A DNA stretch of 64,000 nucleotides from positions 1-64,000 of the forward strand of contig CAYMOX010000011.1 of the NCBI GenBank assembly GCA_964392245.1, in the 5' to 3' direction. Shown here one piece after another: positions 52,161-60,670 of the stretch (position 1 is the stretch's first letter; every line of letters starts with the position of its first letter). The notes below the pieces were generated by a model that had not been told where the DNA came from, searched no databases, and saw only the letters and a list, made by a program, of their open reading frames with translations. Source of the stretch: JAAUUJ01 sp964392245 (GTDB lineage Bacteria; Cyanobacteriota; Cyanobacteriia; Thermostichales; Thermostichaceae). A program made the position numbers and the translations under genes.

Positions 52161-54605
52161 ATGAAAATTTCACTCAAGTGGTTGCGGGAACTGGTGGATT
52201 TCTCTCTCTCCGCCGAGGAACTGGGGGAAGCCCTCACCCTGGTAGGGTTTGAGGTGGAAGACATTGAAAACCGTACCCTTTGGGCCGATGGCGTGGTGGT
52301 GGGTCGGATCCTGCAAGCTGATCCCCACCCCGATGCAGATCGACTGCGGGTCTGCCAGGTGGATGTAGGGGGAGAACAACCCCTCAACATTGTCTGTGGA
52401 GCGGCCAATGCTCGTGCCGATCTGACGGTGGCGGTGGCTCAGGTGGGCACCTATTTGCCCCAGGTGGATCTGAAGCTAAAAAAATCCAAGTTGCGGGGGG
52501 TGGTGTCGGAGGGCATGATCTGTTCTCTGGCGGAACTGGGTCTGGAGAAAAACTCGGAAGGGATCCACGAATTTCCGGCAGCCCATCCCCTGGGCAGTGA
52601 TGTTCGCCCCCTCCTGGGTCTGGATGACATCATTCTCGATCTGACCTCCACTGCCAACCGTGCCGATGCTCTCAGTATGGTGGGGATTGCCCGCGAAGTG
52701 GCAGCGATCACCCGCAACCCTCTCCATCTCCCCAGCGTTGCTGCCGTGGAAGCGCCTGAAATGGCATCTCTGGTTCTGGAGGTTGCGGATCGGAAAGCCT
52801 GTCCTGCCTACAGTGGCACGTTGATCAAAGGCGTGCAGATCGGGCCCTCCCCCGACTGGTTGCGTCACCGTCTGGAGGCAACGGGGACCCGTTCCATCAA
52901 CAATGTTGTGGATATTACCAACCTGGTCCTGCTGGAGTGGGGCCAGCCCCTGCATGCTTTTGACTGGCAGCGCCTGCGCTCAGTCATGGGAGACGATCCC
53001 CTGCAGGTGGGAGTGCGGATGGCGACAACTGGGGAACGTCTGCGCACCCTGGATGGACAGGATCGAACCCTGCAACCGGACAATTTGCTGATCACGGCGG
53101 CGGATCGACCTGTTGCCCTGGCCGGGGTGATGGGGGGAGAAGCCACGGAAGTGTACTCAGAAACTCAGGATATTTTCCTGGAGGCCGCCCTCTTTGATCC
53201 GGTAGTAATTCGTCGTTCAGCGCGGCGTCAGGGATTGCGGACGGAGGCTTCGGCCCGTTATGAGCGCGGGGTTGACTTTTCCGCCCTGTACACAGCTCGG
53301 GATCGTGCCCTTCACCTGATCCTGGATCTGGCGGGCGGTGAAGTGGTGGGGCAGACCGTGGTGGATCAACGCCCTCCTCTGGAGCGACAAATCGAGCTGC
53401 GTCTCTGTCGGATGATGGATCTGCTGGGTGCGGATGTCCAGGCCAGGGATGTGGAAGAGATCCTGCCAGCTCTGGGCTTTCAGATGTCTGCCTGTGAGTT
53501 GCGCCCCACGCTAGCCAAACCCGGGGCAGACGCCTCAGAATTGGCCACCACCGCGCGTTGTGTCTGGCAGGTGCGGGTGCCTCCCTACCGGATGCGCGAT
53601 ATCGAACGGGAAATTGATCTGATCGAAGAATTTGCCCGCCTTTATGGCTATGACCAGTTTGCCGAAACCCTGCCCCCCGAAACCGAGATTGGATCGCTTT
53701 CCCCCCGAGAAAAGGGGTTACGACTGATCCGGGAAACCTTTCGCAGTGTGGGGCTGACGGAGTTGATCCACATTTCTCTCTGTGCAGCGGCGGCGGATCG
53801 GGAAGCGGTGGCGATCACCAACCCCATGTCGCCTGAGTTTTCTGCCCTGCGACGACAGCTCTTGCCTGGCTTGCTGGAGGCTTTTCAGTACAACTGGGAT
53901 CAGGGCAATGGTCCGCTGTTTGGCTTTGAGATCGGGAAGATCTTTTGGCTGGAGGAGGGTACCTATCGAGAAGCAGAACATCTGGGGGGTATTTTGGGAG
54001 GCAATCCCACCCTGCACGACTGGCAACACCGGAGCCAGGCCTTCGACTGGTTTGCCGCCAAAGGGTTGTTAACAGCAGCTCTACAGCGATTGGCACTCCC
54101 TGTGGAATTTAAACCCGATGCCAGCCTGCCGCAGTTGCACCCAGGTCGGACGGCCTCCCTCTGGCTCAGAGATCAGTGCCTGGGTTTTTTGGGTCAGCTG
54201 CATCCCCAAGAGCAACGGCGATGGGATCTTCAGGATCCGGTGTTTGTGTTTGAACTGGATCTGGAATTAATTTTGAAGGATCTGGAGCACCAAGGCGTGG
54301 TCCGCCACCAACCCTACTCCCTTTATCCTGCCTCTGACCGCGACATTGCCTTTTTTGCCCCCCTGGATGTGAGTGTGGCCAGCCTGGAGGCTGCGATCCG
54401 ATCCGCGGCTGGAGATCTGTTGCGGGAGGTGGAACTGTTTGATGAATACCGGGGTTCCGGGGTGCCTGAGGATCAGCGAAGCCTGGCGTTTCGTCTCACC
54501 TATCGAGCTCTGGATCGAACCCTGACAGACACCGAGGTGGAGACAGCTCAGGATCAGGTCCGCCAGCAGCTGGTGAGTCAGTTTCAGGTGGTGTTACGCA
54601 GTTAG
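52161..54605 (+). CDS. pheT: phenylalanine-tRNA ligase beta subunit
   Basis: The 814-residue protein shows all regions of bacterial PheT: N-terminal MKISLKWLRELVDF, tRNA-binding domain (about 40-150, HPDADRLRVCQVD), B3/B4 editing domain (about 210-400), B5, the catalytic-like core and the C-terminal anticodon-binding FDX-ACB domain (YPASDRDIAFF to the end). It pairs with PheS, whose gene is elsewhere. Its last four bases overlap the convergent DUF4079 gene. Confidence 0.95.
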   Translation: MKISLKWLRELVDFSLSAEELGEALTLVGFEVEDIENRTLWADGVVVGRILQADPHPDADRLRVCQVDVGGEQPLNIVCGAANARADLTVAVAQVGTYLPQVDLKLKKSKLRGVVSEGMICSLAELGLEKNSEGIHEFPAAHPLGSDVRPLLGLDDIILDLTSTANRADALSMVGIAREVAAITRNPLHLPSVAAVEAPEMASLVLEVADRKACPAYSGTLIKGVQIGPSPDWLRHRLEATGTRSINNVVDITNLVLLEWGQPLHAFDWQRLRSVMGDDPLQVGVRMATTGERLRTLDGQDRTLQPDNLLITAADRPVALAGVMGGEATEVYSETQDIFLEAALFDPVVIRRSARRQGLRTEASARYERGVDFSALYTARDRALHLILDLAGGEVVGQTVVDQRPPLERQIELRLCRMMDLLGADVQARDVEEILPALGFQMSACELRPTLAKPGADASELATTARCVWQVRVPPYRMRDIEREIDLIEEFARLYGYDQFAETLPPETEIGSLSPREKGLRLIRETFRSVGLTELIHISLCAAAADREAVAITNPMSPEFSALRRQLLPGLLEAFQYNWDQGNGPLFGFEIGKIFWLEEGTYREAEHLGGILGGNPTLHDWQHRSQAFDWFAAKGLLTAALQRLALPVEFKPDASLPQLHPGRTASLWLRDQCLGFLGQLHPQEQRRWDLQDPVFVFELDLELILKDLEHQGVVRHQPYSLYPASDRDIAFFAPLDVSVASLEAAIRSAAGDLLREVELFDEYRGSGVPEDQRSLAFRLTYRALDRTLTDTEVETAQDQVRQQLVSQFQVVLRS

Positions 54606-55099
54606 CTCTCAGGGCGTTGTTCGGTGATGACAGGGACTGCCGGATTGTTCTCAGGCAGGTACTTCTGCACCACAGACCATCCGGTGAGGAGAACCCCGAT
54701 CAGGGCCAGCCCCAGTAAAACATTGGTGGTGATGTGGATGAGCCGTTGCGGGTGCGTCTGAATCCGCAGTCCAGTCCAGGCCGAGAGAAGGCTGAGACCC
54801 ACCACCAGCAATCCCACAGGTAAATGCCAGGAATGCCCCAGGCTGCCGAAATGCCCCAGGGTTCCGACAATGCCGATGAACAGGAGCAGCCCAATGGTGG
54901 CCACCATTCCCACTCCCAGGCCGATGTGGGTGGTACGCAGCCACGGGACAGGGTGATCGGTGTCAAGGCGGCGGTGACGGATCCAGAGCCCCACCAGCAG
55001 AAGGCAGCCGTAGAGAGCCAGGGTAACGCCCATCGACCAGGCCGCGATGCGCCAGAGCCAGAGGAATGAAGGGAGATGCACAAACTGGAACGAAAACAA
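54602..55099 (-). CDS. DUF4079-family membrane protein
   Basis: The 165-residue protein has four hydrophobic helices and conserved histidines in HIGLGVGM, GHSWHLPVGL and LIHITTNVLLG, which give a cytochrome b561-like look. DUF4079 proteins are common in cyanobacteria and of unknown role; heme binding by the paired histidines is possible. The gene ends within the pheT stop region. Confidence 0.78.
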   Translation of the reverse strand: MFSFQFVHLPSFLWLWRIAAWSMGVTLALYGCLLLVGLWIRHRRLDTDHPVPWLRTTHIGLGVGMVATIGLLLFIGIVGTLGHFGSLGHSWHLPVGLLVVGLSLLSAWTGLRIQTHPQRLIHITTNVLLGLALIGVLLTGWSVVQKYLPENNPAVPVITEQRPES

Positions 55100-55193
55100 A
55101 CACTCTCACTCTAGCGAACTCCCGATCGGAAAGATTTTTTGGATTAGGGGTTCTGCAGCTATGGTGACAATAACGCCGAGAACACTGAGAACT

Positions 55194-55382
55194 ATGCAAG
55201 GGAAACACGTACTGATTACAGGCGCAACGGGAGGGTTAGGTCTGGGAGTTACCCCTGCGGTCCTTGCCACCCATCCGGCTGAGGTGACCATTCCCTACAC
55301 CTCTGAGGCGCATCTGCAGCGATTAATGACACGGCTGTCTCCAGCGGATCAGCAGAAACTGCGGGGTGTGACCTGCAATCTC
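55194..55382 (+). pseudogene. short-chain dehydrogenase, N-terminal fragment (interrupted by IS)
   Basis: These 63 codons encode the start of a Rossmann-fold SDR: KHVLITGATGGLGLGV holds the TGxxxGxG cofactor motif. The reading ends at LRGVTCNL exactly where an IS605-family element begins. The rest continues at 57186. Joining 55382 to 57186 gives an uninterrupted 232-residue SDR with the natural sequence CNL-MDEGEV. An alternative upstream ATG is at 55161. The enzyme is inactivated in this strain. Confidence 0.88.
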
Positions 55383-55530
55383 GTGACAACTCCCACCGCT
55401 AAGCTGCGCTGTAGCAGGGGCTTCTCAAATTCACAAATGAGAGTTGCTGCTTCTCAGGACTCGCATCCGAGTATCCTCCACAGCCAGCAAACGCTAGTCC
55501 AAGCGTCCGTTTTGCCCGATTCAATATGTT
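55383..55530 (-). ncRNA. predicted omega RNA at the right end of the intact element
   Basis: TnpB nucleases use an RNA made from the 3' part of tnpB and the right end, with the guide read from flanking DNA. Here the RNA would run leftward on the minus strand to 55383, and its guide would be copied from 55363-55382 (reads GAGATTGCAGG on the minus strand). The 5' limit is arbitrary. Inferred from the family; no expression evidence. Confidence 0.4.
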
Positions 55531-56664
55531 GATTGCAGCATTCCAATCTCGATCCATCTCTAATCCGCAATGAGGGCAGCTATGAATCCGATCTACAAGC
55601 GTCTTTTGTACCCGTTCACCACAGCCCGAACACTCTTGGCTTGTACCGTTGGGATTTTCTGCAATCGCTACTTTGCCGCGTTTGACCGCTACTGCTAGGA
55701 CGATGTTTAGAAATGCACCCCACGCTACATCTAAGATTGACTTAGCCAGTCGGGTTCTAGCCAGTCCTTTGATGCTCAGATTCTCAAAAACAATCAAATC
55801 GTAGGCACCGCAAAGCCAATGAGAAACCTGATAGTGAAACTCTTTGCGTTGCCGTGCAACGTGCAAATGCAGTCGAGCGACCTTGTTTTCCTGCTTTTGG
55901 TAATTCTTAGAGCCTTTTTGCTTTCGTGCCAGTTTGCGCTGTTGACGGGCAAGGTTAGCCTGGGCTTTCCGGTAAAACTGGGGAACCTCAACTGCTTGCC
56001 CATCTGATGTTGCCAGAAATTTCTCCAGTCCAACATCTATGCCTACTGCACTCTTGATTTCATCAACTGGCATCGGTTTGGGAACAGTGCCATCTTCCAG
56101 CGAAAAGTTGACATACCATCCGTCTGCTTTGCGAAGAATCGTTGCCTGCTTAATCGCAAATCCATCAGGGATTGAGCGATGCAGAATGACTTCAATTTCA
56201 CCGATTTTAGAGAGCTTCAACACGTTCCCTGTCAGATGCGCTCCTGCTTTTGGTCCGTTCACCCTTGGAAAGGTAAACGAGCAGATGTCCCCCCGTTTCT
56301 TGAACCGAGGTCTACCCCCTCGCTTGCCCGTTTTGTCGGGAACCATCCACCGCTTCCATGCTTTGTCCAGTCGCATTAGGTTTTGTTGCTGGCAATCCGC
56401 ATAGATGCCTTTGTATTCGGGAAAAAGTTCTTTAGTTTGGGGTAACTCCGATGCTTGAGTGTAGTAATCAACCCTATCCGCTACATTCCCAATCGGTTCC
56501 GAAACAATGCTGCATCGGTCAATCGGGCAGCGAGTTCGATTTAACCCATCAAGCCGTTGACCAAGCGCATAGTTCCAGTGCCGACGCAGCAATTCACCCC
56601 AGTTTTCTAGGGTCAAAGCCTGGCTGCCGGTCGGGTTGAGTTTGTACTGGTAAGTGAGTATCAT
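55399..56664 (-). CDS. tnpB: TnpB RNA-guided nuclease (IS605 OrfB)
   Basis: The 421-residue protein is a full-length TnpB, ancestor-type relative of Cas12. RuvC residues are all present: Asp210 (VGIDVGLEKF), Glu294 (VFENLS) and the DRD at 371-373 (MDRDWNAAINI). Cys345, 348, 363 and 366 form the zinc ribbon. The N-terminal helix-turn-helix/wedge region begins MILTYQYKLNPTGSQ. TnpB cuts the empty donor site and so favours retention of the element. It is divergent from tnpA with 23 bases between the coding regions. Confidence 0.95.
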   Translation of the reverse strand: MILTYQYKLNPTGSQALTLENWGELLRRHWNYALGQRLDGLNRTRCPIDRCSIVSEPIGNVADRVDYYTQASELPQTKELFPEYKGIYADCQQQNLMRLDKAWKRWMVPDKTGKRGGRPRFKKRGDICSFTFPRVNGPKAGAHLTGNVLKLSKIGEIEVILHRSIPDGFAIKQATILRKADGWYVNFSLEDGTVPKPMPVDEIKSAVGIDVGLEKFLATSDGQAVEVPQFYRKAQANLARQQRKLARKQKGSKNYQKQENKVARLHLHVARQRKEFHYQVSHWLCGAYDLIVFENLSIKGLARTRLAKSILDVAWGAFLNIVLAVAVKRGKVAIAENPNGTSQECSGCGERVQKTLVDRIHSCPHCGLEMDRDWNAAINILNRAKRTLGLAFAGCGGYSDASPEKQQLSFVNLRSPCYSAA

Positions 56665-56687
56665 AGGAGTTATGATAGCTTAGTGTC

Positions 56688-57092
56688 ATGACTCTAAATA
56701 AGGGTTACAGAAACGTTTACGACCTCAATATTCATTTAGTGCTGGTGACGAAGTATCGAAGGAAGATGATTAACCGCGAAATTCTCAACCGACTGCAAGA
56801 GATTTTTTCGGCAACCTGCCAGAAGTGGCGTTCGGAATTGCGAGAGTTCAATGGAGAAGTGGATCACGTTCATCTGCTGATTAACTATCCACCCGATGTC
56901 GAGGTCAGCAAGCTTGTGAATAATCTCAAAACGGTTTCCAGTCGCTTAATCCGAAAAGAGTTCGCAGATTTCGTTAATTCGGTTTACAGCAAGCCTGCTT
57001 TTTGGAGTGGGGCTTATTTTGTAGCCTCATCGGGTGGAACTACATTGGAGCAGTTAAAAGCTTATGTTGAAAACCAGAAGTCGCCTGAATAG
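56688..57092 (+). CDS. tnpA: TnpA, Y1 HUH transposase (IS200 type)
   Basis: The 134-residue protein has the HUH motif as HVHLL (His60, His62) and the catalytic tyrosine Tyr126 in LEQLKAYVENQ. It nicks and joins single-stranded ends of the element, acting as a dimer. Length and sequence (YDLNIHLVLVTKYRR) are typical and intact. Its 3' end faces the element's left end. Confidence 0.95.
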   Translation: MTLNKGYRNVYDLNIHLVLVTKYRRKMINREILNRLQEIFSATCQKWRSELREFNGEVDHVHLLINYPPDVEVSKLVNNLKTVSSRLIRKEFADFVNSVYSKPAFWSGAYFVASSGGTTLEQLKAYVENQKSPE

Positions 57093-57144
57093 GGCAATCT
57101 CAGGGGCATTGAACCCCGTCGATTGGCGCTCCTATCCCCCATCA

Positions 57145-57166
57145 CCGCCAAGCTTTGCTGTGGCGG
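57145..57166 (-). repeat. left-end hairpin of the IS605-family element
   Basis: CCGCCA (57145-57150) and TGGCGG (57161-57166) form a perfect stem with a 10-base loop. Such subterminal hairpins are bound by TnpA. Position 19 bases from the inferred end supports the left boundary at 57185. Confidence 0.7.
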
Positions 57167-57185
57167 GAGTACCCCGGAGGTTTTG

Positions 57186-57695
57186 ATGGATGAAGGAGAA
57201 GTCCGCCATCTGATCCAATCCATGGCACGGGTGGAAGTGCTGATCCATCTGGTGGGTGGATTTGCCATGGGAAAAACCCATGAGTACGGCTATGAGAACT
57301 GGCGCAAGGATTTTGATCTGAATCTGAACACCACCTTTCTGGTGTGTAAATACAGCCTGGCCCGGATGTGGGAGCAAGGGTATGGGCGGATTGTCACGAT
57401 TGGTTCTCGGGGAGCGGTGCAACCAGGTGCACAACTGGCGGCCTACTGTGCCTCCAAAGCCGGAGTCGTGGCCCTCACCCAGACGATCGCTGCCGAAACC
57501 AAAGGCAGTGACATTACCGCTAACTGTGTGCTGCCTAGTCTGATCGACACCCCCAGCAATCGAGAGACCATGGGCACCGATCAGGCAGATCAGTGGGTGA
57601 AACCAGAGTCCCTGGCTCCGATCATTTGTTTTCTGGCTTCCGAGGCAGCAGGGGATATTCGCGGGGCAACCATCCCTGCCTATGGAAGTATCTAA
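57186..57695 (+). pseudogene. short-chain dehydrogenase, C-terminal fragment (interrupted by IS)
   Basis: These 169 codons continue the SDR broken at 55382. They contain VLIHLVGGFAMG, the NxT-type DLNLNTTFLV, catalytic Ser/Tyr/Lys region (VTIGSRGAV, AAYCASKAGVVALT) and SLIDTPSNRE. The ATG at 57186 is an internal methionine of the original gene. A truncated protein from here would lack the cofactor site. Known cyanobacterial relatives are of unknown substrate. Confidence 0.88.
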
Positions 57696-57705
57696 CGTGG
57701 CTTGC

Positions 57706-58143
57706 CTAAGCCTTGAGGCGATGGAAAAGACGGCTGAACAGGGCCTGAAATTCCCCCAGGCGAGGCATAGAATCTTCCCCCTCCAGATCACTCAGCAGGG
57801 TGCGCATTTCATCCAGGATGTAGGCTTCCTCTACAGAAACCTCATCGTCGGAATAGATCACTTTGGTGACCAGACTTAACAGTTCATGCCGTTCTGCCTG
57901 GGTGGGGTGGAGCGCCAGGTAGTCAGACAAGCAGCGGCGATAATCTTCGGGGGAAGACGGGGAGCGGATCCAGGCTCGAATCTCAGGGTGATCCACCAGA
58001 TCAAGTTCAACGATGGCTTGTTTGAGGGCTGGGAATTCCTCGGGTTGGATCTGTCCATCCGCCCAGGCGGCTCCAATCAGAACCTTGAGGGCAGCAACGG
58101 CCTTGTCCTGGGAGTTTGATGAGCCTGAGTATGGATCCGACAT
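57706..58143 (-). CDS. TerB-like protein
   Basis: The 145-residue all-helical protein resembles the tellurite-resistance TerB fold: KVLIGAAWADGQIQPEEFPALKQAI and, in the second half, VTKVIYSDDEVSVEEAYILDEM, each with acidic residues placed as in TerB metal sites. Cyanobacterial stand-alone TerB-like proteins are often unlinked to tellurite genes. The ATG at 58143 is preferred over a TTG six codons upstream. Confidence 0.75.
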   Translation of the reverse strand: MSDPYSGSSNSQDKAVAALKVLIGAAWADGQIQPEEFPALKQAIVELDLVDHPEIRAWIRSPSSPEDYRRCLSDYLALHPTQAERHELLSLVTKVIYSDDEVSVEEAYILDEMRTLLSDLEGEDSMPRLGEFQALFSRLFHRLKA

Positions 58144-58157
58144 GTCAGAGATCGTCC

Positions 58158-58604
58158 TCAATCCTGAATCAAGATCGTGCCTACCATACCAGCTTCTGCA
58201 TGTCCAGGAACAGTGCAGATCAAAGAATAAGAACCAGAGTGGAGGGGAATAAAGAACCAGTCGGCGCTTGCCCCAGGTTTCAACTCCAGATTGGTAACAT
58301 GACCTTTGATTTCCACACCGGCCACCTCCAGTTTGCGGGTCCAGATCGAATCGGCAAAGGCAGGGGCGGTGAAATAGTGCTTCAGGGGGCTGGGGTTGAT
58401 CAGTGCCAGTTTGTAAAGTCGGCCATTCTCAAAGACGAGCTGATCCGGATGAAAGACAAGCTCTCCTTCTGGCCCTCCCAATTCAATGCTGATCGTCTCA
58501 GGGGGCTGTCGAGACAGATCCAGGGCATGAACCGGAGAGCTGATCCCAAGATTAAAGACAAGACTGAACAGACAGATAAAACAAATGAGTCGGTGGATCA
58601 TCAT
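58158..58604 (-). CDS. exported cupredoxin-domain protein
   Basis: The 148-residue protein has a signal peptide (ICLFSLVFNLGISSPVHA) and a plastocyanin-like fold with a complete type 1 copper ligand set: His76 (KHYF), Cys130, His135 and Met140 (CTVPGHAEAGM). It probably carries electrons or copper in the periplasm or thylakoid lumen. It is not plastocyanin itself. It ends 14 bases before the TerB-like start, so the two are likely one transcript. Divergent from mnmA. Confidence 0.85.
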   Translation of the reverse strand: MMIHRLICFICLFSLVFNLGISSPVHALDLSRQPPETISIELGGPEGELVFHPDQLVFENGRLYKLALINPSPLKHYFTAPAFADSIWTRKLEVAGVEIKGHVTNLELKPGASADWFFIPLHSGSYSLICTVPGHAEAGMVGTILIQD

Positions 58605-58706
58605 CGGGGAATTGAGATCAATCTAATTCACCATCCTATTGAGTATTGGCGACTGCCAGAGGAATTCCCATACGTTAGACTGGATTTTCTGAATGCAGTT
58701 CGGGCC

Positions 58707-59867
58707 ATGTCAGTTTCACCGTCCCCTTTACCGACAGCAGATTCCACACTCACTCCTGATCAGCGTCCTCCGTCTCAACGGATCGTGGTCGGGTTGTCTG
58801 GAGGTGTGGATAGTTCGACCGCCGCCGCTGTTCTCTGTGAACAGGGGTACGAAGTGATTGGCCTGACCCTCTGGTTGATGAAGGGAAAGGGACAGTGCTG
58901 CTCAGAGGGAATGGTGGATGCCGCCATGATCTGTGAACAGTTAAATATTCCTCACCACGTTGTGGACAGCCGCGAGCTTTTCCAGCGGGAGATCGTCGAT
59001 TATTTAGTTTCTGGATATGGGGATGGCATCACACCTTTACCCTGTTCCCAGTGCAACAAAGCGGTGAAGTTTGGACCGATGCTGCAGTACGCACGGGAAG
59101 AATTTGGCATTGAACGGATTGCCACCGGACACTACGCACGGGTGGAGTTTGATCCGGTTTCCTCTCGCTATCAATTGCTGCGGGCAGTGGATCGCAATAA
59201 GGATCAGTCCTACTTCCTTTACGACCTCAGTCAGGAGCATCTGGCGGGTGTGTACTTCCCCCTGGGAGATTGCACCAAAGCCCAGACTCGTCAGATGGCC
59301 TCCCGCTTGCAGCTGGCCACCGCCGCTAAACCCGAAAGTCAGGATCTGTGCTTGATCGAGGCCCACGGTTCCATGCAGGCCTTTCTAGATCTGCATCTGG
59401 GACAGCAGGGGGGGGATATTGTCGATCTGCAGGGGAATGTCCTGGGTCGCCATACGGGCATCCACCACTACACCATTGGACAGCGCAAGGGTTTGGGGAT
59501 CGCAGCTCCTTATCCCCTCTATGTTGCCCGCCTGGATGTGGCGATGAACCGGGTGGTGGTGGGACCACGGGAAGAAGTGACCCAGGCAGAAGCCACAGTG
59601 CAACGGGTGAACTGGGTCTCCTGTGCCTTACCCGCTGAACCCATTGCTGCGGATGTTCAGATCCGCTATCGCTCTGCACCTGTACCCGCTACCGTGACAC
59701 CACTCGCGGATGCTGCCGGAAATCTGACCCGAGCCCAGATCCGCTTTCATGAGCCTCAGTTTGGGGTCACTCCGGGACAGGCTGCTGTCTGGTATGACGG
59801 TGAACGAGTCCTGGGAGGAGGTCTGCTGGAACGTTTCGCTCAATCAACAGCTGGAGGATCGATCTGA
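58707..59867 (+). CDS. mnmA: tRNA-specific 2-thiouridylase MnmA
   Basis: The 386-residue protein thiolates U34 of Lys, Glu and Gln tRNAs. It has the PP-loop SGGVDSS (31-37), catalytic Cys116 in PCSQCNKAVKF and Cys215 in PESQDLC, and the conserved YTIGQRKGLGI. The ATG at 58707 gives normal family length; the same frame is open far upstream across the cupredoxin gene but this is antisense noise. Confidence 0.94.
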   Translation: MSVSPSPLPTADSTLTPDQRPPSQRIVVGLSGGVDSSTAAAVLCEQGYEVIGLTLWLMKGKGQCCSEGMVDAAMICEQLNIPHHVVDSRELFQREIVDYLVSGYGDGITPLPCSQCNKAVKFGPMLQYAREEFGIERIATGHYARVEFDPVSSRYQLLRAVDRNKDQSYFLYDLSQEHLAGVYFPLGDCTKAQTRQMASRLQLATAAKPESQDLCLIEAHGSMQAFLDLHLGQQGGDIVDLQGNVLGRHTGIHHYTIGQRKGLGIAAPYPLYVARLDVAMNRVVVGPREEVTQAEATVQRVNWVSCALPAEPIAADVQIRYRSAPVPATVTPLADAAGNLTRAQIRFHEPQFGVTPGQAAVWYDGERVLGGGLLERFAQSTAGGSI

Positions 59868-59938
59868 TGAGCCTGATCCTGCTGATCCTGCTGCTGCTGG
59901 TGGCTGCATTTTTCCTGTTCATGACCCGATCGGGATAG
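59867..59938 (+). CDS. 23-residue hydrophobic peptide overlapping mnmA
   Basis: The ATG shares one base with the mnmA stop codon (TGATG), with GGAGG about ten bases upstream. The peptide is one membrane helix (SLILLILLLLVAAFFLFMT) followed by RSG. Single-helix peptides of this size include photosystem and cytochrome b6f subunits, but none that I know has this sequence. It may be a real small membrane protein or just a GC-rich Leu codon run. Confidence 0.4.
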   Translation: MSLILLILLLLVAAFFLFMTRSG

Positions 59939-59986
59939 CGGTTCTGGCCAGCACATCAATATGGGACGGTTCCCAAGGTTGTTGCC

Positions 59987-60670
59987 GTGAGTTCCCTGAA
60001 CATTAGCCTAGAACAGATCCAGGTCCCTGCAGGTCAGATGACACAAATTCAGGATCTGTCCTGGGCTGAGTTTGAAGCCTTTTTAGAGGAGCGAGGCAAT
60101 GATAGTTTGGGCCGGATCCGTTACCGTGATGGAGTGGTGACGATCCTGTCTCCTGATCCTGAACATGAATTAAGCAAAGAGGTGATCGGGGATTGTATCA
60201 AAATTATTCTGCAGAAAACCCGGACCCCAGCTTTTCCTTTAGGATCCACTACCCTCAAGGGCAAGCCTGTAGGGATTGAGCCCGGTAGTTGTTACTACAT
60301 TGAGTCAGCGGATACCATCCGAGCCGTGATGATTTCAGGACAAAGGAGCGTTAATCTGGAGACCGATCCACCTCCTGATTTGGCTCTGGAGATTGATGTG
60401 GCTAGCCTCACAGATATCGAAACCTATTTGCCCCTCAAAATTCCTGAGGTATGGATCTATCGTCCCTGTCAACACCAGTTAGATCTCTACTGGCTGATGG
60501 AGGAAAAGTACGTTTTGCAGGAGCAAAGCCTGCACTTCCCCATGCTTGATATCAAGAAGATCATTCCCGAATGGTTAGATCGGGCCAGGCAACAAGATCC
60601 CATGACCCTGGAGGTGGAATTTCGACAGTGGTTGGGGCAACACCTGGCTTCTCAGGATTTCGCGAACTGA
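59987..60670 (+). CDS. Uma2-family (DUF820) endonuclease-like protein
   Basis: The 227-residue protein, starting at GTG, has the PD-(D/E)XK-like arrangement of DUF820: GRIRYRDGVVTILSPDPEHE and PPDLALEIDVAS, then IPEVWIYRP. The family is greatly expanded in cyanobacteria and of unknown biological role. It overlaps the 3' end of convergent menD by 19 bases. Confidence 0.82.
   Translation: MSSLNISLEQIQVPAGQMTQIQDLSWAEFEAFLEERGNDSLGRIRYRDGVVTILSPDPEHELSKEVIGDCIKIILQKTRTPAFPLGSTTLKGKPVGIEPGSCYYIESADTIRAVMISGQRSVNLETDPPPDLALEIDVASLTDIETYLPLKIPEVWIYRPCQHQLDLYWLMEEKYVLQEQSLHFPMLDIKKIIPEWLDRARQQDPMTLEVEFRQWLGQHLASQDFAN

Larger units (their letters stand above)
55383..57185 (-). mobile_element. complete IS200/IS605-family element with tnpA and tnpB
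   Basis: This 1,803 bp element carries divergent tnpA and tnpB genes. The right end (tnpB side) stops at 55383, where identity with the remnant copy at 582 also stops; it has an imperfect hairpin just inside. The left end (tnpA side) at 57185 has a perfect hairpin CCGCCA-10-TGGCGG (57145-57166) 19 bases inside. Excision at these limits restores the SDR reading frame without duplicated bases, as expected for single-strand HUH transposition. The element is full-length and its enzymes look intact, so it may still be active. Confidence 0.88.

Noticed and set aside
57094..57185. In-frame reading of the IS left end as part of the SDR
   Set aside because: The frame is open by chance, but it inserts about 30 residues unlike any SDR, and the hairpin at 57145-57166 marks it as transposon end.
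58116..58706. Long N-terminal extension of mnmA across the cupredoxin gene
   Set aside because: The extension is antisense to a gene with a clear signal peptide and copper ligands; MnmA proteins start close to the ATG at 58707.
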